A stretch of 64,000 nucleotides of DNA from Capsicum annuum. Its lineage: Eukaryota; Streptophyta; Magnoliopsida; Solanales; Solanaceae. The translations under genes were made by a program, and so were the position numbers. This document shows positions 23,737 through 37,300 of this stretch, in pieces. The stretch spans positions 224,243,057 through 224,307,056 of the forward strand of contig NC_061117.1 in NCBI RefSeq assembly GCF_002878395.1, read 5' to 3'. Within the stretch, counting starts at the first letter, position 1. Each line of letters begins with the position of its first letter. Under the pieces are notes generated by a model. The model had not been told where the DNA came from and did no database searches. It worked only from the letters and a program-made list of their open reading frames with translations.

Positions 23737-24706
23737 GAGAAAATACATAAAGCTCCTTGATTTTGTTCGAGTTTTTCAAAAAGACACTTAAACTTTATTT
23801 TCGATCTATTACCTCGCAATTTTTTTTAATCCGTTGTAAATACACCATTTTTACTGAATTTCAGTCACAGAAAAAAAGTGAATGCACGCACCAATCAGAT
23901 GCCGCCACGTATTACATAATTTAATTTTATATTTTATTCATATTTTTGAATAAAGTTTGCCTTTTTATTTTATTTATTCCCCCTCCCCCGTCCAATATCT
24001 CCCTTCCCATCCCCATCCAACAGCTTCCCTCCACCCCCACCTCCATCCAGCTGATTTCTCCATTCTTCTTTCTCTTTGGATTTCAGTATTAACTTTGTGG
24101 TTCAGTGGTTTCAATTTTGTGTTTATGTTAATTTTGTATTGATTTATGTGTTTGTTGATTGTCTATGAAAATGGAGCTTTATAGTTCTTAAAAAAAAAAA
24201 AAAAAACTTGAAATTGAAGAAAGTAAACACGGTGATGGTAAAAGGCGAGTAGAGTTATGGTGATGATTGAGAGGATTGAGGAGAAAGAGAGTTGTGGTGA
24301 TGATGATGTTGTTGTAATTGATGTTGTTGTTGAGTTATAGTGACATGGAAGAAGCTGTCAATGGAAAAGAAGACAATGGTAGGTGGGGAGTGTTGCGGAG
24401 GAGGGAAGGGGGGGGGGGGAGATGGGGGTATAGGATAATTTTAAAAAGTAAATAAATATTGATTTCGTTTTTAAAAAAGAAGATAAATTATATATCAAAT
24501 TATTTACACGTGACGACTTTTAATTGGTTAATAAAGTCAATTTTGAGTCTTTCACACGCCTGTTGTGTGTGTACACATGCAGAGAGTCACAATGGTGTAT
24601 TTGCAACGATTTAAGTAAAATTCTTGAAATAATAGGTCGAGGGTATAATTTAGATGTCTTTTTGAAAAAATTGGCCAACATCAAAGAGGTCTTTATGTAT
24701 TTTCTC
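23737..24706. mobile_element. MULE-like non-autonomous element (970 bp, 9-bp TSD)
   Basis: Ends GAGAAAATACATAAAG and CTTTATGTATTTTCTC are inverted, with similarity continuing more than 90 bases inward. TATTATTTT flanks it exactly (23728-23736 and 24707-24715), and a 9-bp target duplication is typical of Mutator-like elements. The interior has C-rich and G-rich patches (about 23978-24045 and 24380-24430) that are partly complementary in composition, and no transposase. Confidence 0.85.
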
Positions 24707-24715
24707 TATTATTTT

Positions 24716-25300
24716 CTAAAAAAAATTGTAGGCTAGGTGTATCAAAGGAAGACCAAACACAAGAGAAGAGTACTACATGCTTGTCTATTTATTTTATTTA
24801 TTTCATTTCTTTAAGTTAGCAAAATATTGTTCTATTTAAAGAGTATTAATAAGATATTATAGACATTCATGATAAAAGCCTAGATATAAAGCAAGTCATA
24901 CGAGAAACATTACAAATATACATACAAAATAGAATAATGTGCGACAATAACATAATATTATTTCATAGAACAATAAATTATCATATTATCTTATCTCTTA
25001 AAAAACAAATCACTATTATGATAACATGGTGAGTAACAATCAACCTACACACCAAAAATGTAGCTCAGAATTCTATCGCTATACTAATAAATGAACTAAA
25101 AATATTAATTTTGACAAACTTAATACATCAAAATTGTACAATACAATACTTAAAGGTCTATTTTGAACTTATCATCAAAGTTAAAGAACCATTTCGTCAC
25201 TTTCAATTTCATTTACGTCCTCCGAGTAGCCGTTTACATAGCTAGCTACAGTACCCGCTTCTTATCACTAAGCCAAAAAAACAAACCCAGTTCATCTTCT
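24716..25300. other. AT-rich DNA upstream of the branching-enzyme-like gene
   Basis: No gene or intact repeat was recognised. It forms the distal 5' flank of the next gene. Confidence 0.4.
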
Positions 25301-25311
25301 TCCCTCCTTAA

Positions 25312-25332
25312 GCCATAAATATATATACATTT
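25312..25332 (+). promoter_or_regulatory. Probable TATA box of SBE3-like gene
   Basis: ATAAATATATATAC lies about 60 bases before the start codon. The spacing would leave a short leader of about 30-40 bases. Confidence 0.5.
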
Positions 25333-25385
25333 TTCTTATGTAGCCGTGTTGTTCGGGCCAGCTTTCTCAGAAATTATCAATAACA

Positions 25386-28300
25386 ATGCTCTCTCTAACG
25401 GATTCAATTCGAATTTCTTCGTCTTTAACCGAAACTCGCATTAGCACACAATTGTTCGGCAGCAGAACTCGTCGCGGAATTACAATTGTTCGGAGCAGCC
25501 GCCGTCAGGCTCGAGTTTCGAGATGTAAGTGCTCAGCAACGGAGCAACCGCAACCGCAACCGCAACCGCAACCGCAAAGACGGAAGCAACGAGCGGGGAA
25601 GTATAAAAAGGAGAAGTCGGAGGAGGAGAAAGGAATTGATCCTGTTGGATTTCTGAGTAAATATGAGATTAATCATAAGGCTTTTGCTCAGTTTCTTCGT
25701 GAAAGGTGACTTTTGCATTTGAAATGCCTTAAATTATACTACGTGTTTTCACTTTCACTTGTCATGTTTAGCTTCACGGGAGTTAGTTTGACTGATTTTT
25801 GGAGCTAAGTTGAATTAGATTGATTATAGTTGGCGTCACGAGAGTTAATTTGACTAATTTTCAAGCTAAATTGAATTGGATTAATTCAATATTTTAACTT
25901 TAGGTGTTAGAAAATTATATGAAAAATTGTAAAATACTATAAGTTGCGATACTTCTCATACTAATACTTTGGAAAAATATATCTTAAAATATTGATCAAA
26001 GCCCATGCAGTTTGACTCCCGTGAAATGAAAGGTGACAAGTAAAAGGCACGGAGGGAGTAGTGAAGTCATTTACTTGTCACATCTTGCTTAATGGGAGTT
26101 AATTTGACTAATTTTCAGTGCTAAGTTGAATTATATATATTATGTTTAGCTTAACTTGAGGCAATTTGACTAATTTTCAAGTTAAATTGAATTAGAGTAA
26201 TGCAGTATTTTAAATTTAGATGTTTGAAAATTATATGAAAAATAGTAAAATACTATAAGTTGCGATACTTCTCATACATTTATGTTGAAAAAATATATCT
26301 TAAAATGTTGATCAAAGTCCATGCAGTTTGACTTTCGTGAAATGAAATGTGACAAGTAAAAGGAATGGAGGGAGTAGTGAAACCATTTGTACTGAAGCTA
26401 ATGAAAGAAACAAACAGAATTATCATTTTTTGAACAGAAAATAACTGCTGTATCTTCACAACTGATTTTATTCTAAATTAAAAAATGTTTCCATCTTCTG
26501 TGGTTATAATAGTAGACTGGCCAGCAAATGTTAAACATTTTCTTTGGAATGTGACTTTTTAGAAGATCTTGCTAAATTCTGTGGCTTCTTGTGGGTTGTT
26601 GACGTGTATTTGTGATTTCATAATGCGAATTGAAACCAATTTCAGACTCTCATTAATTGAACCGACAAGATTCTTTTTGGCTAACAATTTTATCATCATG
26701 AGAAATTTCACCAATCTTCAGAATTGCCGAAACAAGTTGAGATCTTTTACGTAAATTTCCTATTGGAATTAGCAATATAATTGCCGGGAATAAGAAACTA
26801 GTATCTGCTTCATCTCAACAAAGAATTGGTCTTGCTTCCTTGCTATCGCAGCCATAGATTTCTTAATGTCTTCATGTGCAGTTGAAGTTCTCAACCGTAA
26901 ATATCCTCATCCATGGTTGTCATTGTTGTCCTTGAATCAGCCTGTTCAGATGCCATTGTTATGTTCTTTCTTGAGGTAACTAGGAGAAGGAGCAATTGCA
27001 GTGTTCTAAAGGACCTAAAAGAAGAAAAACCCTTGAACAAACCTCTGTATGGAATTGAGAGAGCAGAAAGAGGGGGGAAATTCTATTCCACATACACAAT
27101 TCTCTCTTATTACAATTTGAGCATCTTATATAGTGAAGTTATTTGCAGTGTGAAGAAACTAACAAAACTAACACTTTTTTGGGACTGGAACTAACAGAAA
27201 ATAACAGCTGTAACTTCACAACTGATTTTCGTCAAGATTCCAACTGTTTCCATCTTCTAATTTTGCTCATAAGATATTTCTATGATTTTTGGACTTTCTG
27301 GAAACCCCTTACCCAAAATAATAATGAAGAAATATCTTTTTGAATTTTGAGTATTCTTAGACTTTCCCCCCCTACAACTTGATTTTTGAACCATTTGATC
27401 TGCAACATTTTTCTGGGTGTTTCATTCTTCTACCATTCTTCTTTGCAGATATAAATCATTGAAGGACTTGAAGGATGAAATATTGACTCGTCACTTCAGT
27501 CTCAAGGAGATGTCTACAGGGTTAGTTTTCTGTGTGAATTTCGACATTGAAATATGCCTTCTGGCTTCCTCTCCCCTATCTATGTTTGTGGCTGAGTATC
27601 ATTCTGTGACTATTTTCTAGTAGTATCATATGATGCGTTTTGAATTGTTTTTGCCTGATTCGAGATGTCCATTTCACAGATACGAATTACTGGGTATGCA
27701 TCGCAACATGCAACATCGAGTGGATTACTTGGAGTGGGCTCCAGGTTCAAATCCATACAAGAATTGGTCATCTTAATGTGTTTTTTGTATCAGTATTTAT
27801 CTTCTTAATGTTCATTTCTTTTGTATTAATTCATACATCCTTATGACATTACCGTTTTGTGCTTATTTTGTAGTGACACCAGCCATTCTGCAACTACCAT
27901 GTATATAAACTCTATTAACGTTTTAAACTTCATCCATCCACTACCATGACATTTTGAAACTTGCTCACTATTTGATATCTTCTGTTTTCATTATTGCCGT
28001 CAAGTTCCATATCTATCTAATTCAATTAGCGATTCATGTTAAGACTATGATGCAATATCACTGGAGAAAAAGACTTGATTGGGGTTTCCCTTGTAAAGCA
28101 ACCTTTATGCATGCATTCAAATAATTCATCGATGTTTAATTCCAACTCTGAGGTTATCTGCAAGTCATGTAACACTTTTTGTGTCGTCAATTGTGTGACA
28201 CAATTGGATGGGATGGGGGAGTACATTTAGCTCTTGATGGTCAGGAATTGTCTCGTTGTTCTTTTCTCCTTATAGTTTTGACATACAAGTGCCAAGATGT

Positions 28301-31300
28301 TGAAACAGGTGCTCGCTACTGTGCTCTGATTGGTGACTTTAATGGTTGGTCCACAACTGATAATTGTGCCAGAGAGGGTCATTTTGGTCATGACGATTAT
28401 GGGTACTGGTTTATTATTCTTGAAGATAAATTACGTCAAGGAGAAGAACCTGATAAATTGTATTTTCAACAGTACAATTACGTGGATGACTATGACAAAG
28501 GTGACACTGGTATTACAGTTGAGGAAATCTTTAAAAAAGCAAATGATGAGTATTGGGAACCTGGAGAAGATCGCTTCATTAAATCACGTTATGAGGTGGC
28601 AGCAAAGTTATATGAGGAAATGTTCGGACCAAATGGACCCCAAACAGAAGAGGAACTAGAAGAAATGCCTGATGCAGCCACACGATACAAGGCTTTGAAA
28701 GAGCAACAAAAAAACGATTCAGCAAGCAATTTGCCGTCGTATGATGTGATAGATAATGGAAAAGAATATGATATTTTCAATGTTATAGGTGATCCTGAAT
28801 CATTTAAGAAATTTCGTATGAAGCAGCCTCCTATTCCTTACTGGTTGGAAACTAAAAAAGGAAGGAACGGTTGGGTACAGAAATATATGCCTGCTCTACC
28901 TCACGGAAGCCAATACAGAGTGTATTTCAATACACCAAATGGGCCTCTTGAACGAGTTCCTGCATGGGCTACTTTTGTCATTCCAGGTAAACAAGCACTG
29001 TTTATTGGTATTTATGTACTGTTATTACCTTCATAGCTGGTTAATATGCAATTAGCCGAGATACAAGAAGAAGAAGCACTGAAACATTTAGAATTATGAA
29101 TATTTTCTTTTGGTGTATTTGATTTGTCTGCCTAAATGATGTGTCTGTGACATGCAGAAATGTATGAGTATTTACAGGCTTAAGATTTTATGCATGCATG
29201 TCCACTTGTAGATATGACAAGTTACAACACACACGTATAAATAAATATATGTGTATATTTTTTTGTCAATGGTGGTGTACACATATTTACTAAAACACGT
29301 GGGTAAGAAATCACAAAGTGTTCTTTTGTATCCATTGGGATTTGAATCTTGATTTTCCATGATTTATTCCGGTGTCATTGACTGCTAAGCTACACGTTTG
29401 GGTGTGTGATAAGCTACAAAATGTGTAGTGTTTATTATGAGTTAACTGTACCTTGTGAATGTATTCTTGCATGCTTACACTTCTTTCTTTTCGAATGTCT
29501 TGTTCAAAAACCCCATTCATTAATTTGCTGATAAGAAGGCTGAGTAGCGGATGGAGCTTTAAGAGTAAAACGGGTCGCATTTACCTAGTCTAGTGCTCAG
29601 CAGCAAGCTTAGACCTAACTACCCCCTAACCTGGTTGGAGGTAAATGTACGTGCATCAAGAGTCATTTAGGTTGAATGGAAAAAGGTAGACGACCACTTT
29701 GAATTGAAGTGGTGGAGGGGTAAGTAGCATACACTCTTGGTGTGTATAATTTACCTTATCGAAAGGTCTGTGAATATATAAACTGATGCATTATAATATC
29801 TTGGTGAAAAAAAAGAAATTAGTCTTATCTGTGAAAGGAGGAAGGGGTCGGCAATTGTCGCATGAATATTTCCAGCACAAAGTGAGAGGGAGGGAGGGAG
29901 GGAGCCTCGACAATCGACTTGTACGTTGTGTTTAGCATTATAAGTTTTATCTTGGTGAATTTTCTTTTTATCTGTGAAGGGAGGAGGGGGTAAGCAATGT
30001 TGCAGAATAGTTCCAGCAGAGAGAGAAGGGGAGGGGTGGGGAAGGGGGTTGTAGGGACTCCATAATTGACTTTTGCATTGTGATTAGCATTTTGAGTAGA
30101 TGATTCTTAATTGAATCTCCATGCCCACTGGAAAAGAGATGCAGGACATAATCATATCATTGATGTTGGTTTCATTTCTTATTTCTTTAGCTACCGTAAG
30201 TCCATTCTTTGATTTAGCTGTAGTATGTATTGATGTTGCTGAACTACTTTACTCTTTTTCAGATGCAGACGGGAAGCAAGCAGTGGCAGTCCATTGGGAA
30301 CCAACTCCTGAGTATGCTTACAAGTGGAAACACAAGCAACCAGTCAAGCCTAAGTCCTTGCGCATATATGAATGTCATATTGGTATCTCTGGTCAGGAAC
30401 CAAAAATTTCCTCTTTCAATGATTTTATAAGCAAGGTGACCACATTGCACTTTATCTTGCAATTAGTGTTGATATAAATTTTTTTGCAAGTGTTAACTCT
30501 TGAAAATCTTGGTGAGCCTCTGTTGAGTAGAAATATGATTGTCTTTCAGTCTCTGGTTTAGGTTGTGATATCTGAACTAAATCCATATTATTAAAAGAAA
30601 GGTCTGTTTTAGAAGAAATATTTTGTCCTACGCTGAAAGAGTATTTTTCTTTTCTTCTATATTCTTGCATTTGTATGGATAAAGAATCTGTTACCGCTTT
30701 TCTTTGTCTTTGCAAGTTGCTTTCCTTTAATATATATATTCTTCTTGCTATTCCAGGTCCTCCCGCATGTAAAAGAAGCTGGATACAATGCAATACAAAT
30801 AATTGGAGTTGTCGAGCATAAGGATTATTTCACTGTTGGATATAGAGTGAGTTAAGAATTAGTTTCCTCTCAATTCTTTGTCCCTGGAAGTTACATATGA
30901 TACATTCTCAAAATTGAACTTCTTTTGTGCTTCCTGCTATAAAGAGGCGAGCCATTACTAGACTTTCACATTATTTTGGGATTTATTACATGGTCAACAA
31001 GGCTTGAACTTGGTGATAGGCGACAATGCTCCCTCTTGTGCTGAGCCTTACCTTAAAACTATTTTTCCTGGGAACTTTTTATTGAATAACACCAAGAGGT
31101 TAACAGAAGACATTTTAGAGAAAGAAAAAAAGAAAGAAAAAATATAGTCTAGAATTAGCACTGAATATCTTCTAGTTCTTTTGAGTGGTTTTCTCTACTG
31201 GTAATGGCCTCTGAAGAGCAGAATATAAATGTGAACTACTGCTCCTTACCAAAAAAAAAATAAAAAAATAAAAAGAAATGCGAACTTTGTGCCATTTTGT

Positions 31301-34300
31301 ATGTGTCTCTAGAGTGGCGAGAATGAGACAGTTGAGGAATGAAAAAATGATTGGTGAAAGGAGTTAATCTGTCAATTGTGGACTTCCGTCTCTGCTTTTG
31401 CATGGAAATAATTTTGTGCGTGGGTATGTCTCTACATTTGAGACAATAGGATTTTATGGAAGGAAATGATGTTGATGTAAGGTGGGGCTTGGTAGTTCCC
31501 TCGGTGGTGACAGGGAGAGAGTGGTGACAGGTTAACGGTGGTAGTGAAGGACCAATATGGAGGATTTTAGTGGTCAGTGGTGATGACAGGGATGAGAATG
31601 GGGTGTCACTGGTGAAGGGGCTTTGGGGAATTCAGTTGTTTGGTTGGCAAATGATTCGTTTATCCAAATTCAGTTCTTTTCCCTAATCGCTTAGTAGTTC
31701 TAGGTAGGGGAGTTAGACGTTGAAGAAGAAAATTATTTATTGGTTTACTTTGTTAAAGGATGCAGTAAAATGGTTGTATAATATTGATGGAGGGGAAGTG
31801 AGAGAGTATTTTCTTCCTCTACAGTAAAGCGACGGCAAAAAACTCTTTTACTTCCTTATCAAACTAGCTGAATGACTAGTACTCCTTATTTTCCATCTTC
31901 TAACACCTCTTGTTTCCAAACCTATAACTGAACATAAATTTCTATTTTAAAGAGTTATAATAGTAAGCTAAGTGCACATATGATGTTTTACGTTGGAAAC
32001 TGAGAGAGGAAGCTAGATGCTGGGATATTTTCTCTTTGTTTGAGGCAAATATACAGTTGATGCCCTTTTTCCTATACTTAATCACTATATGGAATATATC
32101 AAATGCATAAGCTGTTGTTTGTCAGCGTTCCTGTCTGGTAAAATTAACAGATTGCAAATTCATGAACAGTGTAAACTGAACAATTTTAGTTGACCAATTG
32201 TCAGATATGCATTTGAAAGATTGCATCTTTATATCCCTTTCACTCTTTTTAGCTATTAGGAAATAGTGTTTTGGGCAACAACTTATAACCTTTTTGTATA
32301 GATTCGGAACTTGCTCAGCCATTATGATTTATAGTTTCTTTCTGATAAGGATGACTTATAGTTTCTTTCTCACCATCAATATGATTTTGCCACCTCTTTT
32401 CCTATATAGGTGACCAACTTTTATGCTGTTAGCAGCCGTTATGGTACACCAGATGACTTCAAGCGCTTGATTGATGAAGCACATGGTAATCCTTGACGTT
32501 TGACCTGGTCTAATATAGTTCTGTCCTGCTAAGCTGTTAGTGACTATTTATGTTGCATATTATTTGCTTTGTCTTTCCTTTTATTTTTCTGATAACTATA
32601 TTCTGTATGATTTGTGAATTGAGATTGAGGTGTCATTTACTGATTGATTACTTGATATACACTTACTTTTCGTTGGACTCATTTAGTAGCTATATTTTCT
32701 GTTTAGTATAGCATTTTCATTTGGTTTCTTGCTTCAGAAAATGCTCGTAAGGTATTCTTGGATACCTATAAGCGTATATGTGCTGTGCTGTCTGCAGATT
32801 GGTCAACCTGATCAAAATTATTAAATGAGTTCTCACCCCAGCAATTCCTTGACATTAACTTTCTGTCAGGTTTATGTGGAAGCTATTTTTGCTTAATATA
32901 TTCCATTTGGTTTCTTGAGATTAGAAGATGCTCATTCATTACTAGATATTCCATAAACCTAAACCTCTACGCCCGCTCTGCAAATTACTCGACCTGAATA
33001 AAAAGAATTAAATGAGTTTCATCCTAACTAGTCCTTGTAGCTAATTGCCTTAAGCTAAGACGTTACTCTTTTGCAGAACCTACTTACCACCTTCCTACGC
33101 TTGGCCGCATCGGAAGCATAAAACGCCATTTACTTTCCAAGGAAAGTAGGAGTCTTGTGAACATATTTTATTAATTTTTGGGAATATATTGATAGATAGT
33201 CCTATTAACCAGAGGAGGCTATATTGTGCGCATTCAAATTATTCTAAGACACGCCTCCTTCAAACCATTCCAAGAAATGTCTTAAAACCATGTTGATATA
33301 ATTAAATTTCTTCTTTTTGAGGCAAATCATGGTGTCTCAGTGATTCTTACTTATTAGATGTAAAACAACATTTCTCTCCAAAGAGAGATGAAAGACACAA
33401 CATTCCTCTCAAAAAAAAGAAAGGGATCCAAGACGCAACATGTCAACTTAGTTTTTTAAATTAAGAAAAGATTTTCCAATACCGTCTCCAGCTTATGTCT
33501 CTTCTTGCCTTTAACCTTGGTGTGCTGGTAATAATTATAGACATTGTTTTATGTTAATGAAATTTCTGGACAACATTGTGATGCACCTCCTCGTTATGAT
33601 TTCTCTTTACCTGTATTGGGTTTTACTAATCAGCTGTTTTAGCAGGGCTTGGGCTGCTCGTCTTTTTGGAAATTGTGCACTCTTATGCAGCAGCAGATGA
33701 AATGGTTGGGTTATCTCTTTTCGATGGAACAAATGATTGCTATTTCCACACTGGTACAGTTTTCGAAGTGAGAATGTTCCAAAGCACCCGACTCGCTGAT
33801 TATTTTTCATTTATTACATTATAAAATCATAAATTGTGTTCCCAGATGCATGTGTCATTTGTGATATGTGGTGCTGGGATTCGCCAGCCAATTTGCTTAC
33901 ATTGCTGTTATACTAGTATCTATTTTGGAACTGCTACACGACAAAAATAATTGCTGGCTAAGCCTATACCAGCTACATCGTATTGGAAAAGGATTGAGCT
34001 CTACGTAGGGATCTCTAACTATCTCAAATATCTGTTGCACAATTATTGTCCCTTAGGTATATTCAACTGTACATTGAACAAGACATATGGTCTTTGATAA
34101 CAGTCTTTGATTCAACACTGGAGTGAAATTTGCTATTGGTATAAAGATGAAATTGGTGTCAAATTCTGAATATGTTTAAATCACAATCTTTTATTACCTT
34201 AGATCCATTGTAGTGCTCATACCCTCTTTTATTGCTCTGAAGAGCCTGTAATGGATTTGAAAATAGATATGCGGAAAAGCCTCTAAATCATTGTATCATT

Positions 34301-37300
34301 ATTTCCCATAAGATCATCAAAAACTGGAAAGGTAAATTGGAAAACAGTTGGTTGTGGCTTGTATGCACGTGACCACGTGCTAAACGACTGGCCATGTGTG
34401 ACGCAGGCATTTGCAGTATTGGCATGCTTAAACCCAACGTGCATTTATGTGACACATGCTCTTCCATGGTGCAGTTTTAAGTACTGCTAGCTATTCATTT
34501 GCCCTAGTATGCCTAGTTGCTAAGTATAACCCATATATGTGTGTCTATTTCATCTTGTACTCCTTCGCGATTGACTATTATTTGTCTGAAAACTTCTATT
34601 TTCTTGTTTTCATTCACCCCGACATGATTCACATATGTACTGTGTGGAAATAGAACATCAACAACCTCTATATGTGTCTCTGGGAGTGATGAGACAACAC
34701 TAGGTGCAGAGATGACTATAGCCAAGCTGCTTTTGGTTTCCTCCAAACTAGAGTTATATCTCCACTATTGTGGGGGTGCGCATACACTCACATGAATGTA
34801 TGTAGACGTGCTTATGTGTGTGTGTCTCAATTTACCCTAATAATAAAGTCAATTATTGTCATACACAAAATGAAAAAAGTATAAATGGGAGGTAGTGTAT
34901 TATCCGTGAAAGGTCAACCTTTTTCCTTTTCTAATTTGTTTTCCTCATTTACCTTTTTATATATTTATATAAAAAACTTTATACCTGATTTAATTCAAAA
35001 AACAAGTACTTCTATTGTACACAGCCATAAAAATATAAACTTCAGTTCATGCTTGGTCAGACAGAATATAACAAGAGGATCGTCAGGCTTGGAGATTTAT
35101 CTTGATTTCTAACTTGAAGCAAGTCAGACACCATATTCACTGCTCATTCTACTAGTTATCCAATGTACTATTTGTGTTGCATTCCTATGTTGATATATGT
35201 TCTAATAAGTTGGAGTTTCTCTTTAGTAACTTGGTAAAAGAACTATATATTATTAAACATTTTCAGTTTCTTTTTGAATCCTGAGTTCTGAAGTTACTAC
35301 ATAACTAGGTAAACGTGGACTCCACAAATTCTGGGGCACACGGATGTTCAAATATGGAGATCTTGATGTTCTGCACTTTCTTCTTTCAAATCTGAACTGG
35401 TGAGTTTATAGTTGTTATATGATTTCCATCCTATGCATGCTATCCTCTCAGTTTCGTAGCTAGGTTTAAATTTTTTTGGAAGTCGAGGTTTGGAACCTAA
35501 TAAATGTTGCTGGTAATGCAATAAATGCACCACCATCCTTTAACTATTAAGTTCTTGCTGTATTTTACTGTACTTTACTCCTATATATAGGCTCATGTTG
35601 TAGTTCATTTGTATCAGGTGGAAAATACAAAAATAAGTCCTCGCCCTCAATTCACAATGTGTTAAAGTAGATTCATTCTTGGGAGCATTCTTAATTGCTT
35701 CTGCTCACTGGCATGCACCCCCATGCCGCTTTCCCAGATGAAATTCCTTTTTCATATTTATCAAAGTGAAATTGTACTCAATTGTCTTTTCTATCCCTGG
35801 AACATGGTTCGAATTCAGTGATCCTCGTTCCTGTCGCATGAATCTAGATAAGGAACTGCTCCTCTCGAAGAAACTCTATTACCCCAGCCCCCAGTATAAA
35901 GAAGAAAGTATAAAGTATAAAGAAGAAAGAAGAAAGAAGAAAGAAGAAAGAAGAAAGAAGAAAGAAGAAAGAAGAAAGAAGAAAGAAAACTCTGCTTTAG
36001 CCTTTAAGTAAGCGGAGATAAGAGATTTGGCACCTCGTAAGAAAATTTGTGAACTGAGAATTATCTACCAACTTAGTGGAGGTGAACCTGTTTGTTAACA
36101 GTGATCGTCTATTAGAGTGTCATCTCCTTGTTAATGTTTATTTGGATTGCTAGTGTCTAGTTAGGTGGTAGCATGTATGTTCTCTTTCTAGTAATGTCTC
36201 ATAGATCCACAGTAACAGTACGACTGATACATCAGTGCATGCAATTTCTGCTTAAGAAACGAAGTTCTTTGTTCAAACGAAATGCTTTCACCTAACAGGC
36301 ATGATTGTGCAAGAAATATTTTCTTGACATGTTTATACAATGATATTTTTCAGGTGGGTGGAGGAGTATCATGTCGATGGCTTCCATTTTCATTCGCTCT
36401 CATCCATGTTGTATACGCATAATGGATTTGCTTCATTTACTGGTGATATGGATGAGTAAGCATCAAAAATTCAATTTGTTCATGTTAATTGTTCATGCAT
36501 TGTTTACTTATGAAATGTTTATGCATAGTTCACCAATGACATATATTTAAGATTAATATATTTGCGGTCTTTAACTGGATTTTGGTATCTATATTGATTA
36601 GGAAGTGCTAGAGATTGTAATGTGGATTAAAAACAAAGCTAGAAGGACCTCAACTTGGAATATTATGAGCATCTTTCTGTTGGGTGGTCTTTTTTCGACA
36701 ATCTAAAACATTTGTTGTTGCAGGTACTGTAACCAATACGTTGACAAGGATGCCTTATTGTACCTCATATTAGCAAATGAAGTACTACATACTCTTCATC
36801 CTAATGTGATTACGATTGCTGAGGATGTAAGTAAAGTGATCTTTTTCAATTCTCTTGAAATTGTTCATTGCTATCCGAGATGCTTTTGAGGAAGTAGACA
36901 TCCTTTGTTATTGAACTTGGTTCTGCTGAGTATACCTTATGTTACTCTAAGATGTTTCTTGAAAGATAATTCACTAAACGTTTCTTGATAAGTAAAGATA
37001 ACTCATTTTTGAGTGTTCTACTTGTGCAAGTTTATTTCTTGGTCTTGTATTAGTAGACGTGTCAGATCTCCTTCCTTTTCACGTGCAGCTTGTAGTTTGT
37101 GACCTTTGGGTGACTTTTGGTTGGAGTAAGGGAGAAATAATCTCCACATAAAATTCAATGTTGTTTTATACAATGTTTGGTTTGATCTTATAAATGAAAA
37201 AATAAATCCTTCATGTAGTACTAATATTTATTGTTAAAAGTAAAACATCAATGTATAATAAATTTTAATACAACAATAAATATCCAATAGCATATAATCC

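Noticed and set aside
28179..28308. In-frame ATG extension upstream of SBE3 exon 4
   Set aside because: A good acceptor (AACAG before 28309) and the in-frame join to exon 3 explain the gene. The extension peptide has no similarity to branching enzymes.
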